Below are positions 9,993 through 18,855 of a stretch of DNA of 64,000 nt, one piece after another. Origin of the DNA: Cytophagaceae bacterium ABcell3. Its GTDB lineage: Bacteria > Bacteroidota > Bacteroidia > Cytophagales > Cytophagaceae. Position numbers and translations under genes: made by a program. Numbering within the stretch: position 1 is the stretch's first letter; each line of letters starts with the position of its first letter. The DNA lies in the NCBI GenBank assembly GCA_030913385.1, contig CP133159.1, positions 3,556,584-3,620,583 of the forward strand, written 5' to 3'. The notes under the pieces were generated by a model. That model was not told the DNA's origin. It saw only the letters and a program-made list of their open reading frames with translations, and ran no database searches.

Positions 9993-10203
9993 ACCCACTC
10001 CCCCTCTTCCTGAATCCTTGCTTGGAAAGAGGGGAAAAATAAACTTTGAGACAAATGAACTTTTGTAAATCTTTCGATTACTTTTTTTACTATAACCATT
10101 TTTACTGCATTCAACAAAGACATACCCATACTTTTATTACATAAAAACACATAATTAAAAAACAGCGCTGCCGTTGAAGTGAATATTTTTAACACCTACT
10201 TTT

Positions 10204-11088
10204 ATGAAAAACTTAATTTTAATTACAAGCTTTTTAATATTTTCTTTTCACACGTTTGCTCAAGAACAGCAAAGCAAGTTTATCAGAATAAGTGACTTTT
10301 ACCTTCAAGGAGGAACCTTTGGAGAAAGAGGACGTTTTAAAACGCTGGAAGAGACGCAAAGAGCCTTACCTGAGTCAGACTTGTTAAGGCAAGACTATGA
10401 CGGCTATCAAAGAACTCCTGAGTTCTACTACTTAAACACTGGCACTTTGTCCTTATTGGTAGGTTTTCAGTTTGCCAAAAGTAATGGAGAAGGATATAGA
10501 AGTAACCCACGCTTAAGGTTGGGGCTTATCTATTTATCAGGAACAGCTTTACATTCCTCCTATAGAAGACAGGACCGGTATCATGTTGACAATTTAACAT
10601 CTGAAAACACAGGTCAAGTTTACCCAGTCGATTCTGTTTCTCAGCGAACACTCCAAACAAGACTTCTTTCGGAACAAATTCACCTAGAAGGTTCTTTGAT
10701 CTTCAGCACAAACCCAGAAAAAAGGTTTACATTATTTAGTGGTTTGGGCATAACAGGAGGAGCTTCTTTCCAGTCAAATGCAGAAGTTAGGCATACACAA
10801 CAATCATATACTACACATCCACCAGAGAACGATCGCATGCACATATCCCCTTTTTATGAAGGTGAAGAATATCAACAAGAAGATATAAGAACTGGAACAC
10901 TGTTCGGCGCTTCTGCTTATGTCCCTTTGGGCGTCAATTTCCGCTTTGGAACCACCGACGATTTTTGGAAACTCTTGAACCTTTACTATGAAGCCAGACC
11001 TTCGTTACAGTTTACCTCTATTCCAAACTTAAGCATGCAAACAACAGCAGTCATACACCATAATATTGGCCTTAGAGTAAGCTGGTAG
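10204..11088 (+). CDS. Secreted protein, probable outer-membrane beta-barrel
   Basis: 294 residues with a signal peptide: K3 then a hydrophobic core, and cleavage expected after FAQ near residue 20. The mature protein alternates hydrophobic and polar residues as in beta strands, and it ends with an aromatic residue (GLRVSW), as outer-membrane barrels do. It has no cysteine and no enzymatic motif. A middle stretch rich in charged and histidine residues (HPPENDRMHISPFYEGEE) may be a loop. I do not recognise the family. It is monocistronic and is followed by a half-copy of the family 2 element. Confidence 0.6.
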   Translation: MKNLILITSFLIFSFHTFAQEQQSKFIRISDFYLQGGTFGERGRFKTLEETQRALPESDLLRQDYDGYQRTPEFYYLNTGTLSLLVGFQFAKSNGEGYRSNPRLRLGLIYLSGTALHSSYRRQDRYHVDNLTSENTGQVYPVDSVSQRTLQTRLLSEQIHLEGSLIFSTNPEKRFTLFSGLGITGGASFQSNAEVRHTQQSYTTHPPENDRMHISPFYEGEEYQQEDIRTGTLFGASAYVPLGVNFRFGTTDDFWKLLNLYYEARPSLQFTSIPNLSMQTTAVIHHNIGLRVSW

Positions 11089-11114
11089 GTATAGGAATAG
11101 ACTTGCTTGGCTAA

Positions 11115-11141
11115 CATAGAAGTTCTATCGCACATTTCAGG
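11115..11141 (-). repeat. Solo end of the family 2 element
   Basis: Read on the minus strand this is CCTGAAATGTGCGATAGAAC and onward, matching the left end of the element at 9410 with few changes. No matching right end is seen nearby, so it appears to be a remnant. Confidence 0.5.
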
Positions 11142-11187
11142 TTTAAGAAACGTTTTTCTACCTTCGCTATAAATTTCCTTTAGAGCC

Positions 11188-12174
11188 ATGAGCAAAAAGA
11201 TACAGGAACTTATAAAGAAGGTTACAGGCGCGGATGAAATAAAAAAAGCTGAAGTCGTTCAAAAACTTTGGAGCGACTATGGTCAAATCCTGAGGTTTGA
11301 GCTAAAGGGCAGTGCGCTTTCTTCTATCATAGTCAAGCAGGTTTTACTACACGAACCACCAAACCACCCAAAAGGCTGGAAATCTACTATAGGACACCAA
11401 AGAAAGCTAAAGTCTTACCAAGTAGAAACTGCCTGGTATCAGCATTACAGTGCTTCTTGTGATGAAAGCTGCCGAATACCTAAATGCTTGAGCATTGACT
11501 TTTTTGACGATGAAGTAGTCATGGTCTTAGAAGACCTAAATGCTGCTGGATATCCTGAAAGAAAATCCTTCTTACAATGGGATGAAATAAAAAGCTGTCT
11601 AAAATGGCTGGCAAATTTCCACGCAACCTTTCTACACCAAAAACCTGTTGGGCTATGGGAAATTGGTACCTATTGGCATTTGGAAACAAGACAGGAAGAG
11701 TTGGAAGCGCTAAGTGATCTATCACTTAAAGAAATGGCCTTTTCGATTGACAAAAAACTAAAGGCAAGTAAGTTTCAAACCCTTGTCCACGGTGATGCTA
11801 AAGTTGCCAATTTTTGCTTTTCTAAAGATGACCAAGAAGTAGCCGCTGTAGATTTTCAGTATGTGGGTGCCGGTTGTGGAATGAAAGATCTTGCCTACTT
11901 TATTGGAAGTTGTCTGGACGAGGAAAAAAGTGCAAAACTAGAGCTTCAAATCCTGGACTGTTATTTCGAAGAACTACACGCTGCCATTTTGAGAAAAAAC
12001 ATTAGTACAGACCCTGATAAGTTGGAAGAAGATTGGAGGTCTCTATTTCATGTAGCATGGGCTGATTTTCACCGTTTTTTGAAAGGATGGAGTCCAGGGC
12101 ACTGGAAAATAAACAGCTATAGTGAGCATGTCACCCAACAAGTTATTTCCCAACTCCAGAAAGAATTGTCATGA
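11188..12174 (+). CDS. APH/ecdysteroid-kinase-like phosphotransferase
   Basis: 328 residues with the fold signatures of small-molecule kinases. The catalytic loop is HGDAKVAN (starting at residue 201, Brenner-type HGDxxxxN), and the metal-binding Asp is in VDFQYVGAG (D222). The hinge-like MVLEDL lies near residue 112. The arrangement resembles the EcKinase/DUF1679 branch of the aminoglycoside phosphotransferase superfamily, whose bacterial substrates are mostly unknown; resistance should not be assumed. The stop overlaps the start of the phosphatase gene by 4 bases (ATGA), so the two are translationally coupled. A kinase paired with a phosphatase suggests a shared small phosphorylated metabolite. 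Confidence 0.8.
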   Translation: MSKKIQELIKKVTGADEIKKAEVVQKLWSDYGQILRFELKGSALSSIIVKQVLLHEPPNHPKGWKSTIGHQRKLKSYQVETAWYQHYSASCDESCRIPKCLSIDFFDDEVVMVLEDLNAAGYPERKSFLQWDEIKSCLKWLANFHATFLHQKPVGLWEIGTYWHLETRQEELEALSDLSLKEMAFSIDKKLKASKFQTLVHGDAKVANFCFSKDDQEVAAVDFQYVGAGCGMKDLAYFIGSCLDEEKSAKLELQILDCYFEELHAAILRKNISTDPDKLEEDWRSLFHVAWADFHRFLKGWSPGHWKINSYSEHVTQQVISQLQKELS

Positions 12175-13061
12175 TGCTGACTTCTCATAATTTAGAACAA
12201 CTAAGCCAACAGGCAATAAAAGCAGCACAAAAAGCAGCGAAAATAATTAATGAGTACGCAAACAAAGAGGTTAAGGTGGAAAGCAAAACAGGAGGAGAAA
12301 ACCTGGCTTCACAAATAGTAACTGTTGCTGACCGCTTAAGCCAAGAGGTTATCCTTGAGGAACTTCAATCAACCTTCCAAACCTATAACCTTGGACTACT
12401 GACAGAAGAAAGTGAAGACGACCATAGCAGGTTTACCAAAGAATACTTCTGGTGTATAGATCCTTTGGATGGCACCCTCCCTTTCACAGAAAAGAAAAAA
12501 GGCTATTCCGTTTCCATTGCACTCATCTCGAAAACCGGAATACCACAAATAGGTGTTGTCTTTAATCCGGTCAATAATAAAGTACTCCATGCAGTTAGAG
12601 GTGTCGGGGTTTACGAAAACGGCCAGCCTGTAAAAATGCAGGATTTAAAAAAAACAAACAGGAGTTTCACCTTAATTATTGATAAAAGTTTCCGTAAACA
12701 CCGTCTTTTTCAAAAGACAAAAGCATTTTTTGAGAACCTGTCCAGCGAACAAGAGTTGCGCATTATAGATACAGGTGGTGCTGTTTTAAATGCCTGTTGG
12801 GTACTGGAAAACAACCCAGCCTGTTATGTAAAGTTTCCCAAAAAAGCTACAGGAGGTGGTTCCTTATGGGACTTTGCGGCCACAACCTGTATTTTCAATG
12901 AGCTTGACGCTATTGTATGCAACTTGGACAACCAAGCATTAAACCTAAACCAAGCCTCCACCTTCATGAACAAACAAGGGGTTCTTTTCTGCACAAGCCC
13001 TTCCATTTCAAAAGCTGTTCAGGATTTCTATCATGAAAACAAAGATGGTTTCTTAATATAA
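12171..13061 (+). CDS. Inositol monophosphatase-family (CysQ-like) phosphatase
   Basis: 296 residues. The metal-binding motif DPLDGT is at residues 97-102, preceded by the glutamates of LLTEESEDD, and the second signature WDFAAT is at 233-238. Members dephosphorylate inositol phosphate, PAP (3',5'-bisphosphates) or related sugar phosphates using Mg2+. The sequence does not decide which, although the extra charged loop [13 protein letters not shown] is like CysQ/SuhB enzymes. It overlaps the upstream kinase by 4 bases and is clearly in the same operon. Confidence 0.85.
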   Translation: MMLTSHNLEQLSQQAIKAAQKAAKIINEYANKEVKVESKTGGENLASQIVTVADRLSQEVILEELQSTFQTYNLGLLTEESEDDHSRFTKEYFWCIDPLDGTLPFTEKKKGYSVSIALISKTGIPQIGVVFNPVNNKVLHAVRGVGVYENGQPVKMQDLKKTNRSFTLIIDKSFRKHRLFQKTKAFFENLSSEQELRIIDTGGAVLNACWVLENNPACYVKFPKKATGGGSLWDFAATTCIFNELDAIVCNLDNQALNLNQASTFMNKQGVLFCTSPSISKAVQDFYHENKDGFLI

Positions 13062-13095
13062 ACGACCCAAAAGTGCTGAGTTATTGCTATTTTGC

Positions 13096-13126
13096 TCCTC
13101 ATGACGAAATCTATCGCATAATTCAG
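13096..13126 (+). repeat. Right-end remnant of the family 2 element
   Basis: ACGAAATCTATCGCATAATT followed by CAGG closely matches the right end of the element at 9546-9575 (ACGAAATCTAATGCATAATC then CAGG). It lies between the phosphatase gene and the small membrane gene, and gives that gene a spurious upstream open frame. Confidence 0.55.
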
Positions 13127-13144
13127 GATAAACACACGTGTTTC

Positions 13145-13366
13145 ATGAGGAAAGTATTATTACTTGGACTAGGGTGGCTGTTTTTAGTGTTAAAATACAG
13201 AAGCAACAAAAAAGCATCAACCATTAAAGACAAGGAGTTTGCTGGTTCATATTCCTTAGCAGGGCAATTTATACTCCTTAGGATTTTTTTAATCCTTTTA
13301 TCCGTAACTCTTCTGGGGCTTATAGGAACTGCCGTATATAGTGCAATAGTGCATGGACTTACTTAA
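13145..13366 (+). CDS. Small membrane protein of unknown function
   Basis: 73 residues. There are two hydrophobic segments, residues 4-17 (VLLLGLGWLFLVL) and about 46-68 (LRIFLILLSVTLLGLIGTAV), with a basic loop KYRSNKKAS between them. The open frame extends upstream to 13073, but that part is family 2 repeat sequence, so I chose the ATG at 13145. It is flanked on both sides by ends of the family 2 element. I do not recognise the family. Confidence 0.55.
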   Translation: MRKVLLLGLGWLFLVLKYRSNKKASTIKDKEFAGSYSLAGQFILLRIFLILLSVTLLGLIGTAVYSAIVHGLT

Positions 13367-13400
13367 CCTGAAATACCTAATAGAGCTTTCTACTGCACAA
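13367..13400 (+). repeat. Left-end copy of the family 2 element
   Basis: CCTGAAATACCTAATAGAGC resembles the left terminus at 9411 and directly follows the TTAA that also supplies the stop codon of the small membrane gene. No complete partner end is seen before the MFS gene. Confidence 0.45.
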
Positions 13401-13555
13401 TTCAAGCATAAAAACATGCAAACAAAAACACTTAGTACAACCTCCGTTGTTCCCATTTATTAAGTAATAACCTGATAATACATAGGAAATATTAACCAAG
13501 TTTCTTTACTTCATGTTATGTTAAGCAAAAACCTGTTTTTAAGAGCGAGTTAAGA

Positions 13556-14863
13556 ATGTCAGATCAGTCTAGGGACAAGTGGTTGAACCCTCAAACAGGG
13601 ACTGCAGATGTGAAATGGGTAAGAAAGATTGCTGAAGCTTTCCCAGCATTTAAAAGCAGCAACTATGTAAAATACTTTTGGGGGCAGCTTATTTCACTTA
13701 TAGGAACCTGGCTTCAAATAGTGGCACAAGGGTGGCTGGTATTAAAGTTGACCAATTCTGCTTTTCTTATAGGGCTGGTAACAGCTATGAGTACATTGCC
13801 CACCTTATTTTTCACACTTTTTGGAGGTGTTATCGTAGATAGGCTTTCAAAGAAGAAAATACTGATTTACACACAGTTTTCCGCCATGATATTGGCTTTT
13901 GCCTTAGGCCTACTCTCCATTTTTGACCTTATTACTGTTTGGCTGATCGCTCTACTGGCCTTTATGCTAGGCATGGTCAACGCATTGGACGCTCCTGCAA
14001 GACAGGCATTTGTATCAGAAATTGTATCTAAAGACCAGTTGACATCAGCCATAGCCATTAACTCTTCAGTGTTTAACGGGGCTCGGGTCATTGGCCCCGG
14101 ACTGGCAGGATTACTGATAGCTTGGATAGGCACTGGTGGGGCTTTCATTGTGAACGGGGTATCTTATATAGCCGTATTGCTTGCGCTTACCAGCATGAAG
14201 TTACCTAAAAAGCTGGCCAAAACGCAACAACCAAAGGCCTTTCGTGCAATCAAAGACGGCCTAAAGTACACCTTTACCCACCCGGTTATTTCAACACTCA
14301 TCTTGCTTGCGGGCATTATATCCATATTTGGCTGGTCATACACTACCTTACTGCCATTTATTGCTCAAAACACATTCCACTTAGACGCTACTGGTTTAGG
14401 TTACCTATATGCAGCATCTGGACTAGGGAGTTTGCTAGGGGCGCTGATAGTTGGTGGTTTTTCGAGAAGACTCTCTCCCCTACCTTTTATCTTTGTTGGA
14501 AACTTAATGTTCGTCATCAGTATCTCACTGTTTACTTTTACCACCAATTTACCGTTCGCTTTACTTTTGATGTTTCTTTCGGGAATGGGTTTATTGTTCC
14601 AGGCTGCCATGATCAATACCTCAATCCAACGTATCGTTAAAGACGAATTTCGTGGACGGGTAATGAGCATTTATATTTTAATGTTCCTTGGCATGACGCC
14701 TATTGGAAACTTACAGATAGGTTATGTCTCAGAAACTATTAATGTAGACTTTGCTATCAGACTAGGCGCTGCCGTGGTTTTTCTTGGAGGTCTGATTATT
14801 TTTGTCTTCCGAAATAAGATTTTAAGCAAATATAAGAGGTACAAAAGAACTTCAGAGGGTTAA
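13556..14863 (+). CDS. MFS transporter, EntS-like (MFS_3) exporter
   Basis: 435 residues with about 12 hydrophobic segments starting near residue 38 (YFWGQLISLIGTWLQIVAQG). The loop 2-3 motif reads GGVIVDRLSKKKIL, and the motif DAPARQAFVSEIV near residue 140 is typical of the EntS/MFS_3 subfamily, which exports siderophores or other small molecules. The substrate cannot be told from the sequence. The gene has its own upstream region (189 bases) and no co-directional partner immediately after it; the next gene is convergent and decayed. Confidence 0.88.
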   Translation: MSDQSRDKWLNPQTGTADVKWVRKIAEAFPAFKSSNYVKYFWGQLISLIGTWLQIVAQGWLVLKLTNSAFLIGLVTAMSTLPTLFFTLFGGVIVDRLSKKKILIYTQFSAMILAFALGLLSIFDLITVWLIALLAFMLGMVNALDAPARQAFVSEIVSKDQLTSAIAINSSVFNGARVIGPGLAGLLIAWIGTGGAFIVNGVSYIAVLLALTSMKLPKKLAKTQQPKAFRAIKDGLKYTFTHPVISTLILLAGIISIFGWSYTTLLPFIAQNTFHLDATGLGYLYAASGLGSLLGALIVGGFSRRLSPLPFIFVGNLMFVISISLFTFTTNLPFALLLMFLSGMGLLFQAAMINTSIQRIVKDEFRGRVMSIYILMFLGMTPIGNLQIGYVSETINVDFAIRLGAAVVFLGGLIIFVFRNKILSKYKRYKRTSEG

Positions 14864-14887
14864 CGAAGTAAATTGCTTTCCACTCCC

Positions 14888-15561
14888 CTATAGCGCATTA
14901 ATAAATTTATTCAAAATTTCTGCCACTTCTTCCGGCCTGCTCAGTATAGGCAAATGGCCACTTTTAAGCGTTTTAACTTTTTCAGCTTTAAGGTTTTGTG
15001 CCATTTTGTTTTGCACACCTACAGAAAACTCCCGGTCGTTTTCTAGCTTTATGTACATAGAAGAAATACCAGTAGGCTTGGCCATACAATTTTCAGTAAA
15101 CAACAAAACTGATTCAGGAGTAAAGTTTTGGACAACCCACGCTGTTTGTTCGTCTGACAAATCGTTGCAAAGCCATTTTTTATAGCACTTTCAGGTGGCA
15201 TGGTGCCTGAAAGCTTCAGAACTAATGGCATTATATAGCGCTGAGGAAAAGGAAGACAAGAAATAAAAGATTTACCGTTGGCGGGTATAGCAGCGCCCAT
15301 CCCAACAATACCTACCGCTCTCTCTTTAAACAAATCTGCCACTTTGAGACCTAATTTACTTATACCCCATTGATTGATAGGTTTTGCAACAGAAGAAGCA
15401 TAATCAACAAACTTCAAGTTTTTTTTACCTTTATTATTCCTTTTAGGGAAGTCAACAGCCAGCGATGGCATCTCAAGTTTTTCCTGTACCTTTTTCCAAA
15501 TCATGCTGTTTAATCCAGCACCATGAAGAAGAACTACACCAATGTTGTTATCAGCTTTCAT
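14888..15561 (-). pseudogene. Alpha/beta hydrolase remnant, frameshifted and lacking the nucleophile elbow
   Basis: The start reads IGVVLLHGAGLNSMIWKKV, the usual first strand and oxyanion loop. At about 15177 the A6 run needs one more A to continue from PPESAIK into WLCNDLSDEQTAWVV, after which the C-terminal half (ENDREFSVGVQNKM, LKSGHLPILSRPEEV) supplies the acid and the histidine GH. The region where GxSxG should be reads ISKLGLKVADLF, so about eight residues holding the catalytic serine are missing. With two independent lesions I call it a pseudogene. It converges on the MFS gene with a 24-base gap. Confidence 0.8.
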
Positions 15562-15803
15562 AAAAAAATACTATAAAAAATCTGCATAAAAAAGATGGTT
15601 AATTTTATAGAAAACAAATATACTATCCTAACAATCAGAACAAAATACCACAGAGGTATATTTTAGCAGAAAACCAGGCATTAATCCACATCACAAGAAA
15701 ATAGTCATATGTGGTTAATTGGAGCACCAACCTAGAAAGACTAAATAGCCCCATTAGGAGCGTACGACCTATATATATAAAATACATCCGCCAACTCTCA
15801 ATA

Positions 15804-16037
15804 GATGCCGGACCGGGTCCGGCAAGGGCTGTTATTTTTTTTCAGATATAAGCACCCAAACAGTTTTGCATAAGGTAAAATAAAGCAAAAAATAAATCCT
15901 TTTGATCTCCCCCCGCACCTGTTGCGGGGTCTGTTGGTAAGTAGCAGTATCCGTAAAATACGTCTATTAAAAAAACTACTTTCCTGCTAACTACTAACAG
16001 ATGCCGGAACGGATCCGGCAAGGGCTGTTATTTTTGT
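15804..16037. repeat. Pair of palindrome-bearing direct repeats
   Basis: Two copies of GATGCCGG-(A/n)-CCGGCAAGGGCTGTTATTTTT-like sequence start at 15804 and 15999. Each has a GC palindrome (TGCCGGACCGGGTCCGGCA at 15806-15824; TGCCGGAACGGATCCGGCA at 16002-16020) followed by a T run and then TCAG(A/G)TATA(A/G)GCAC. Between them is another hairpin, CCCCGC...GCGGGG (about 15909-15925). The T runs make them terminator-like. The rest of 15562-16129 contains nothing else that I can identify. Confidence 0.55.
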
Positions 16038-16129
16038 TTTTCAGGTATAGGCACATCGTATTTCCTATCATTGTATTATCAATCGCCAAAACTTGTTACC
16101 TTTAGTGCTTTAAAACACCACCAAAGCTA

Positions 16130-16573
16130 ATGACCAGCGTATTAGATTTTTTAAAACTCCATGTCGGAAAAGAAAACATAAACGCCCCTTCTCCTATGAT
16201 GAAATGGTTAAATCCTGTAATTCTCTCAGCAGAGAAAGGAGCGCTTTCACTGAGGTACAAAATCAGGAAAGAATGGACAAACCCTATGGGCATTCTACAT
16301 GGAGGGGCTACGGCAGCCATAGTAGATGATACTATAGGGGTAACTTCCTTTACTTATGGAGAAGATCACTATTATGCGACTATAAACCTAAACATCGACT
16401 ACCTATCTTCCGCCAAAGAAAACGATATCATCATAGCAGAGGCTACAGTAATTAAAAAAGGACGTCAGTTTATAAATGCCCAATGTGACATTTGGAACGA
16501 AAGTAAAAGTAGGCTTATCGCCAAGGGGTATTCCAACATGTTTAAAACCGAAGTAAAAATCCCAACCCTTTAA
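16130..16573 (+). CDS. PaaI-like hotdog-fold thioesterase
   Basis: 147 residues, the normal length for a single hotdog domain. The active-site helix reads GILHGGATAAIVDDTIG (near residues 55-71), where HGG and the following Asp are the catalytic signature of the PaaI/YdiI group that hydrolyses acyl-CoA thioesters. The substrate is unknown. It is followed 3 bases later by a RidA-family gene in the same direction, so the two probably form an operon. Confidence 0.85.
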   Translation: MTSVLDFLKLHVGKENINAPSPMMKWLNPVILSAEKGALSLRYKIRKEWTNPMGILHGGATAAIVDDTIGVTSFTYGEDHYYATINLNIDYLSSAKENDIIIAEATVIKKGRQFINAQCDIWNESKSRLIAKGYSNMFKTEVKIPTL

Positions 16574-16576
16574 GAT

Positions 16577-17035
16577 ATGAACATTAGAGAAAAACTAAGC
16601 GTCTTAGGACTTCAACTACCAGAGCCTCCGCCTCCTGGAGGAAATTACGTGTCAGTAAACATCCGAGGGAATATAGCTTATCTTGCCATACAGTTTCCAA
16701 AACAAAACGGAAAGGTTTATTATACAGGAAAACTAGGGGAAGTCCTTACCACCCAAGATGGATATAAAGCCATGCAGATGTGCGCTTTAAATGTGCTGGC
16801 GCATATAGACAAAAATCCAGGGTTTGACCGTATAGAGGGCTTGAACCACTTAGACGCATACTATGTATCCTCCGATTCGTGGACAAACCAAGCTCCTAAA
16901 GTAGTTGATGGCGCTTCTGACCTTTTTGTAAATGTTTTAGGGGAAAAAGGTGTCCACTCAAGAGCTATTTTCGGGGTAGACCGTCTACCGAGAAACTTTT
17001 GCGTAGGGCTTACAGCTACTTTTACTCTTTGCTGA
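16577..17035 (+). CDS. RidA/YjgF-family protein
   Basis: 152 residues. The family pattern is clear: GNIAYLAIQFPKQNGKVYYTGKLG (split here as GNIAYLAIQ and GKVYYTGKLG), MCALNVLAHI, and the C-terminal SRAIFGVDRLPRNFCVGL. The Arg in SRAIFGV occupies the position of the RidA carboxylate-binding arginine. It belongs to the longer TdcF/YoaB-like branch. RidA proper deaminates reactive enamine/imine intermediates; whether this branch does so is not established. It is co-directional with the thioesterase. A repeat array begins 8 bases after its stop. Confidence 0.82.
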   Translation: MNIREKLSVLGLQLPEPPPPGGNYVSVNIRGNIAYLAIQFPKQNGKVYYTGKLGEVLTTQDGYKAMQMCALNVLAHIDKNPGFDRIEGLNHLDAYYVSSDSWTNQAPKVVDGASDLFVNVLGEKGVHSRAIFGVDRLPRNFCVGLTATFTLC

Positions 17036-17043
17036 GCTACTAA

Positions 17044-18343
17044 TTCAGAAGCAGAATTCTCAGGATTAGAGAATGAACAGAATTGCTTATTGTCAGAAGC
17101 AGAATTCTCAGAATTAGAGAAAGAACAGAATTTTTCAGTGGAAAGAGAGGCGAAAGAATGCTTTTAAAGCCTAAGGGTACTTATAGGCTCCTTCCCTTTA
17201 ATTCTGAAAATTCTAAAATTCTGGAAATCCTGATTCAGACGAATATTTTCAGAAGCAGTATTCGCAGGATTAGAGAATGAACAGAATTTTTTCAGTAGAG
17301 AGAAAGTCGGAGAAATTTTTTAAAAGCCTAAGAGTACTGATAAGCTCCTACCTCTCAATTCTGGAAATTCTAACATTCTGGAAATCCTGATTCAGACAAA
17401 TAATGTCAGAAGCAGAATTCTCAAAATTAGAGAATGAACAGAATTTATCTGGTGCAAAGAGAGTCGGAAGAATGCTTTTAAAGCCTAAGGGTATTTATAA
17501 GCTCCTCCTCTTTAATTCTGGAAATTCTAACATTCTGAAAATCCTGATTCAGACGGATAATGTCAGAAGCAGAATTCTCGAAATTAAAGAATGAACAGAA
17601 TTTTTTCAGTGGAGAAAAGGAACCGAAAGAATGCTCTTAAAGCCTAAGGGTACTTATAGGCTCCTCCCCCTTTAATTCTGGAAATTCTAACATTCTGGAA
17701 ATCCTGATTCAGACGGATAATTTCAGAAGCAGAATTCTCAGGATTAGAGAATGAACAGAATTTTTCGGTAGAGAGAGAGTCGGAAGAATGCTTTTAAAGC
17801 CTAAGGGTATTTATAAGCTCCTCCTCTTTAATTCTGGAAATTCTAACATTCTGAAAATCCTGATTCAGACGGATAATGTCAGAAGCAGAATTCTCGAAAT
17901 TAAAGAATGAACAGAATTTTTTCAGTGGAGAAAAGGAACCGAAAGAATGCTCTTAAAGCCTAAGGGTACTTATAGGCTCCTCCCCCTTTAATTCTGGAAA
18001 TTCTAACATTCTGGAAATCCTGATTCAGACGGATAATTTCAGAAGCAGAATTCTCAGGATTAGAGAATGAACAGAATTTTTCGGTAGAGAGAGAGTCGGA
18101 AGAATGCTTTTAAACCCTAAAGGTACTGATAAGCTCCTCCTTTTTAATTCTGGAAATTCTAACATTCTGAAAATTCTGATTCAGACAAATAATGTCAGAA
18201 GCAGAATTCTCAAAAATTAGAGAATAAACAGAACTTTTCAGTGGAGAGAAAGCCGAAAGAATGCTTTTAAAGCCTAAAGGCACTTGTAGACTCCTCCTTT
18301 TTTATTCTGAGAATTCTAAAGTTTTGGAAATCCTGATCCTGAC
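17044..18343 (+). repeat. Array of ~158-bp structured repeats, block 1
   Basis: At least eight units occur in the same direction. Each has a left arm (TCAGAAGCAGAATTCTC then a GGATTAGAGAATGAACAGAATT-like half), a middle with a hairpin AGCCTA...TAGGCT inside GAATGCTTTTAAAGCC, and a right arm (AATTCTGGAAATTCTAACAT then TCTGGAAATCCTGATTCAGAC). The left arm matches the complement of the right arm at roughly 28 of 40 positions, so each unit can fold on itself. Units at 17561-17876 recur almost unchanged from 17877 as a 316-bp (two-unit) tandem duplication. Short open frames inside are by-products. Confidence 0.85.
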
Positions 18344-18456
18344 AGAAGAGATGCATTGTCTTATAAGTACACTTTGCATTAATCAACTTTGAAGGTTAGA
18401 TTACATTGTATTTTTTGTAATAACCATTTTTTGCAGGCTTTGCATATTCTCTAATT

Positions 18457-18855
18457 ATGGAAAAAGACGCATTAACCTATCAAATCATCGGATGTGCTAT
18501 AAACGTTCATAACAAAATGGGACCTGGCTGGCAGGAAGTAATTTATCAAAGATGCCTTGCCATTGAGTTGGAAAGGGCTAATCTGTCGTTTGTACGTGAA
18601 CAAGAACACGTGGTATATTATGACAATATTGAGGTTGGCACAAGGCGAGCTGATTTTGTTGTTGAAAATAATGTTGTTGTAGAACTGAAAGCCCTGACTG
18701 CTCTTCAGAATGTACACCTCGTACAGGCAAAAAATTATGTTGCGGCCTATCAATTTCCAAAAGGTTTACTCATAAACTTTGGGAGCAAAAGCCTTGAATA
18801 CAAACTAATCTTTAACAACAGAACCACTTGTCAGAAGCAGAATTCTCAAAATTAG
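18457..18855 (+). CDS. GxxExxY protein (PD-(D/E)XK-like family)
   Basis: 132 residues. The defining motif is GWQEVIY (residues 24-30), and the pattern RRADFVVENNVVVELKA (about 69-85) gives the D...ExK core of a PD-(D/E)XK nuclease-like fold. The biological role of the family is not known to me; members are widely found among repeats. Here the gene sits between two arrays of the same repeat, and its last codons (CQKQNSQN, from 18831 on) are encoded by the first arm of block 2, so gene and repeat are physically one unit. The open frame from the ATG at 18457 is intact. Confidence 0.85.
   Translation: MEKDALTYQIIGCAINVHNKMGPGWQEVIYQRCLAIELERANLSFVREQEHVVYYDNIEVGTRRADFVVENNVVVELKALTALQNVHLVQAKNYVAAYQFPKGLLINFGSKSLEYKLIFNNRTTCQKQNSQN

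Noticed and set aside
11188-12174. Aminoglycoside resistance gene
   Set aside because: The fold is APH-like, but coupling to an IMPase-type phosphatase and the EcKinase-like motifs argue for a metabolic kinase.
13073-13144. Upstream extension of the small membrane gene
   Set aside because: The extra codons are family 2 repeat sequence, so the ATG at 13145 was preferred.
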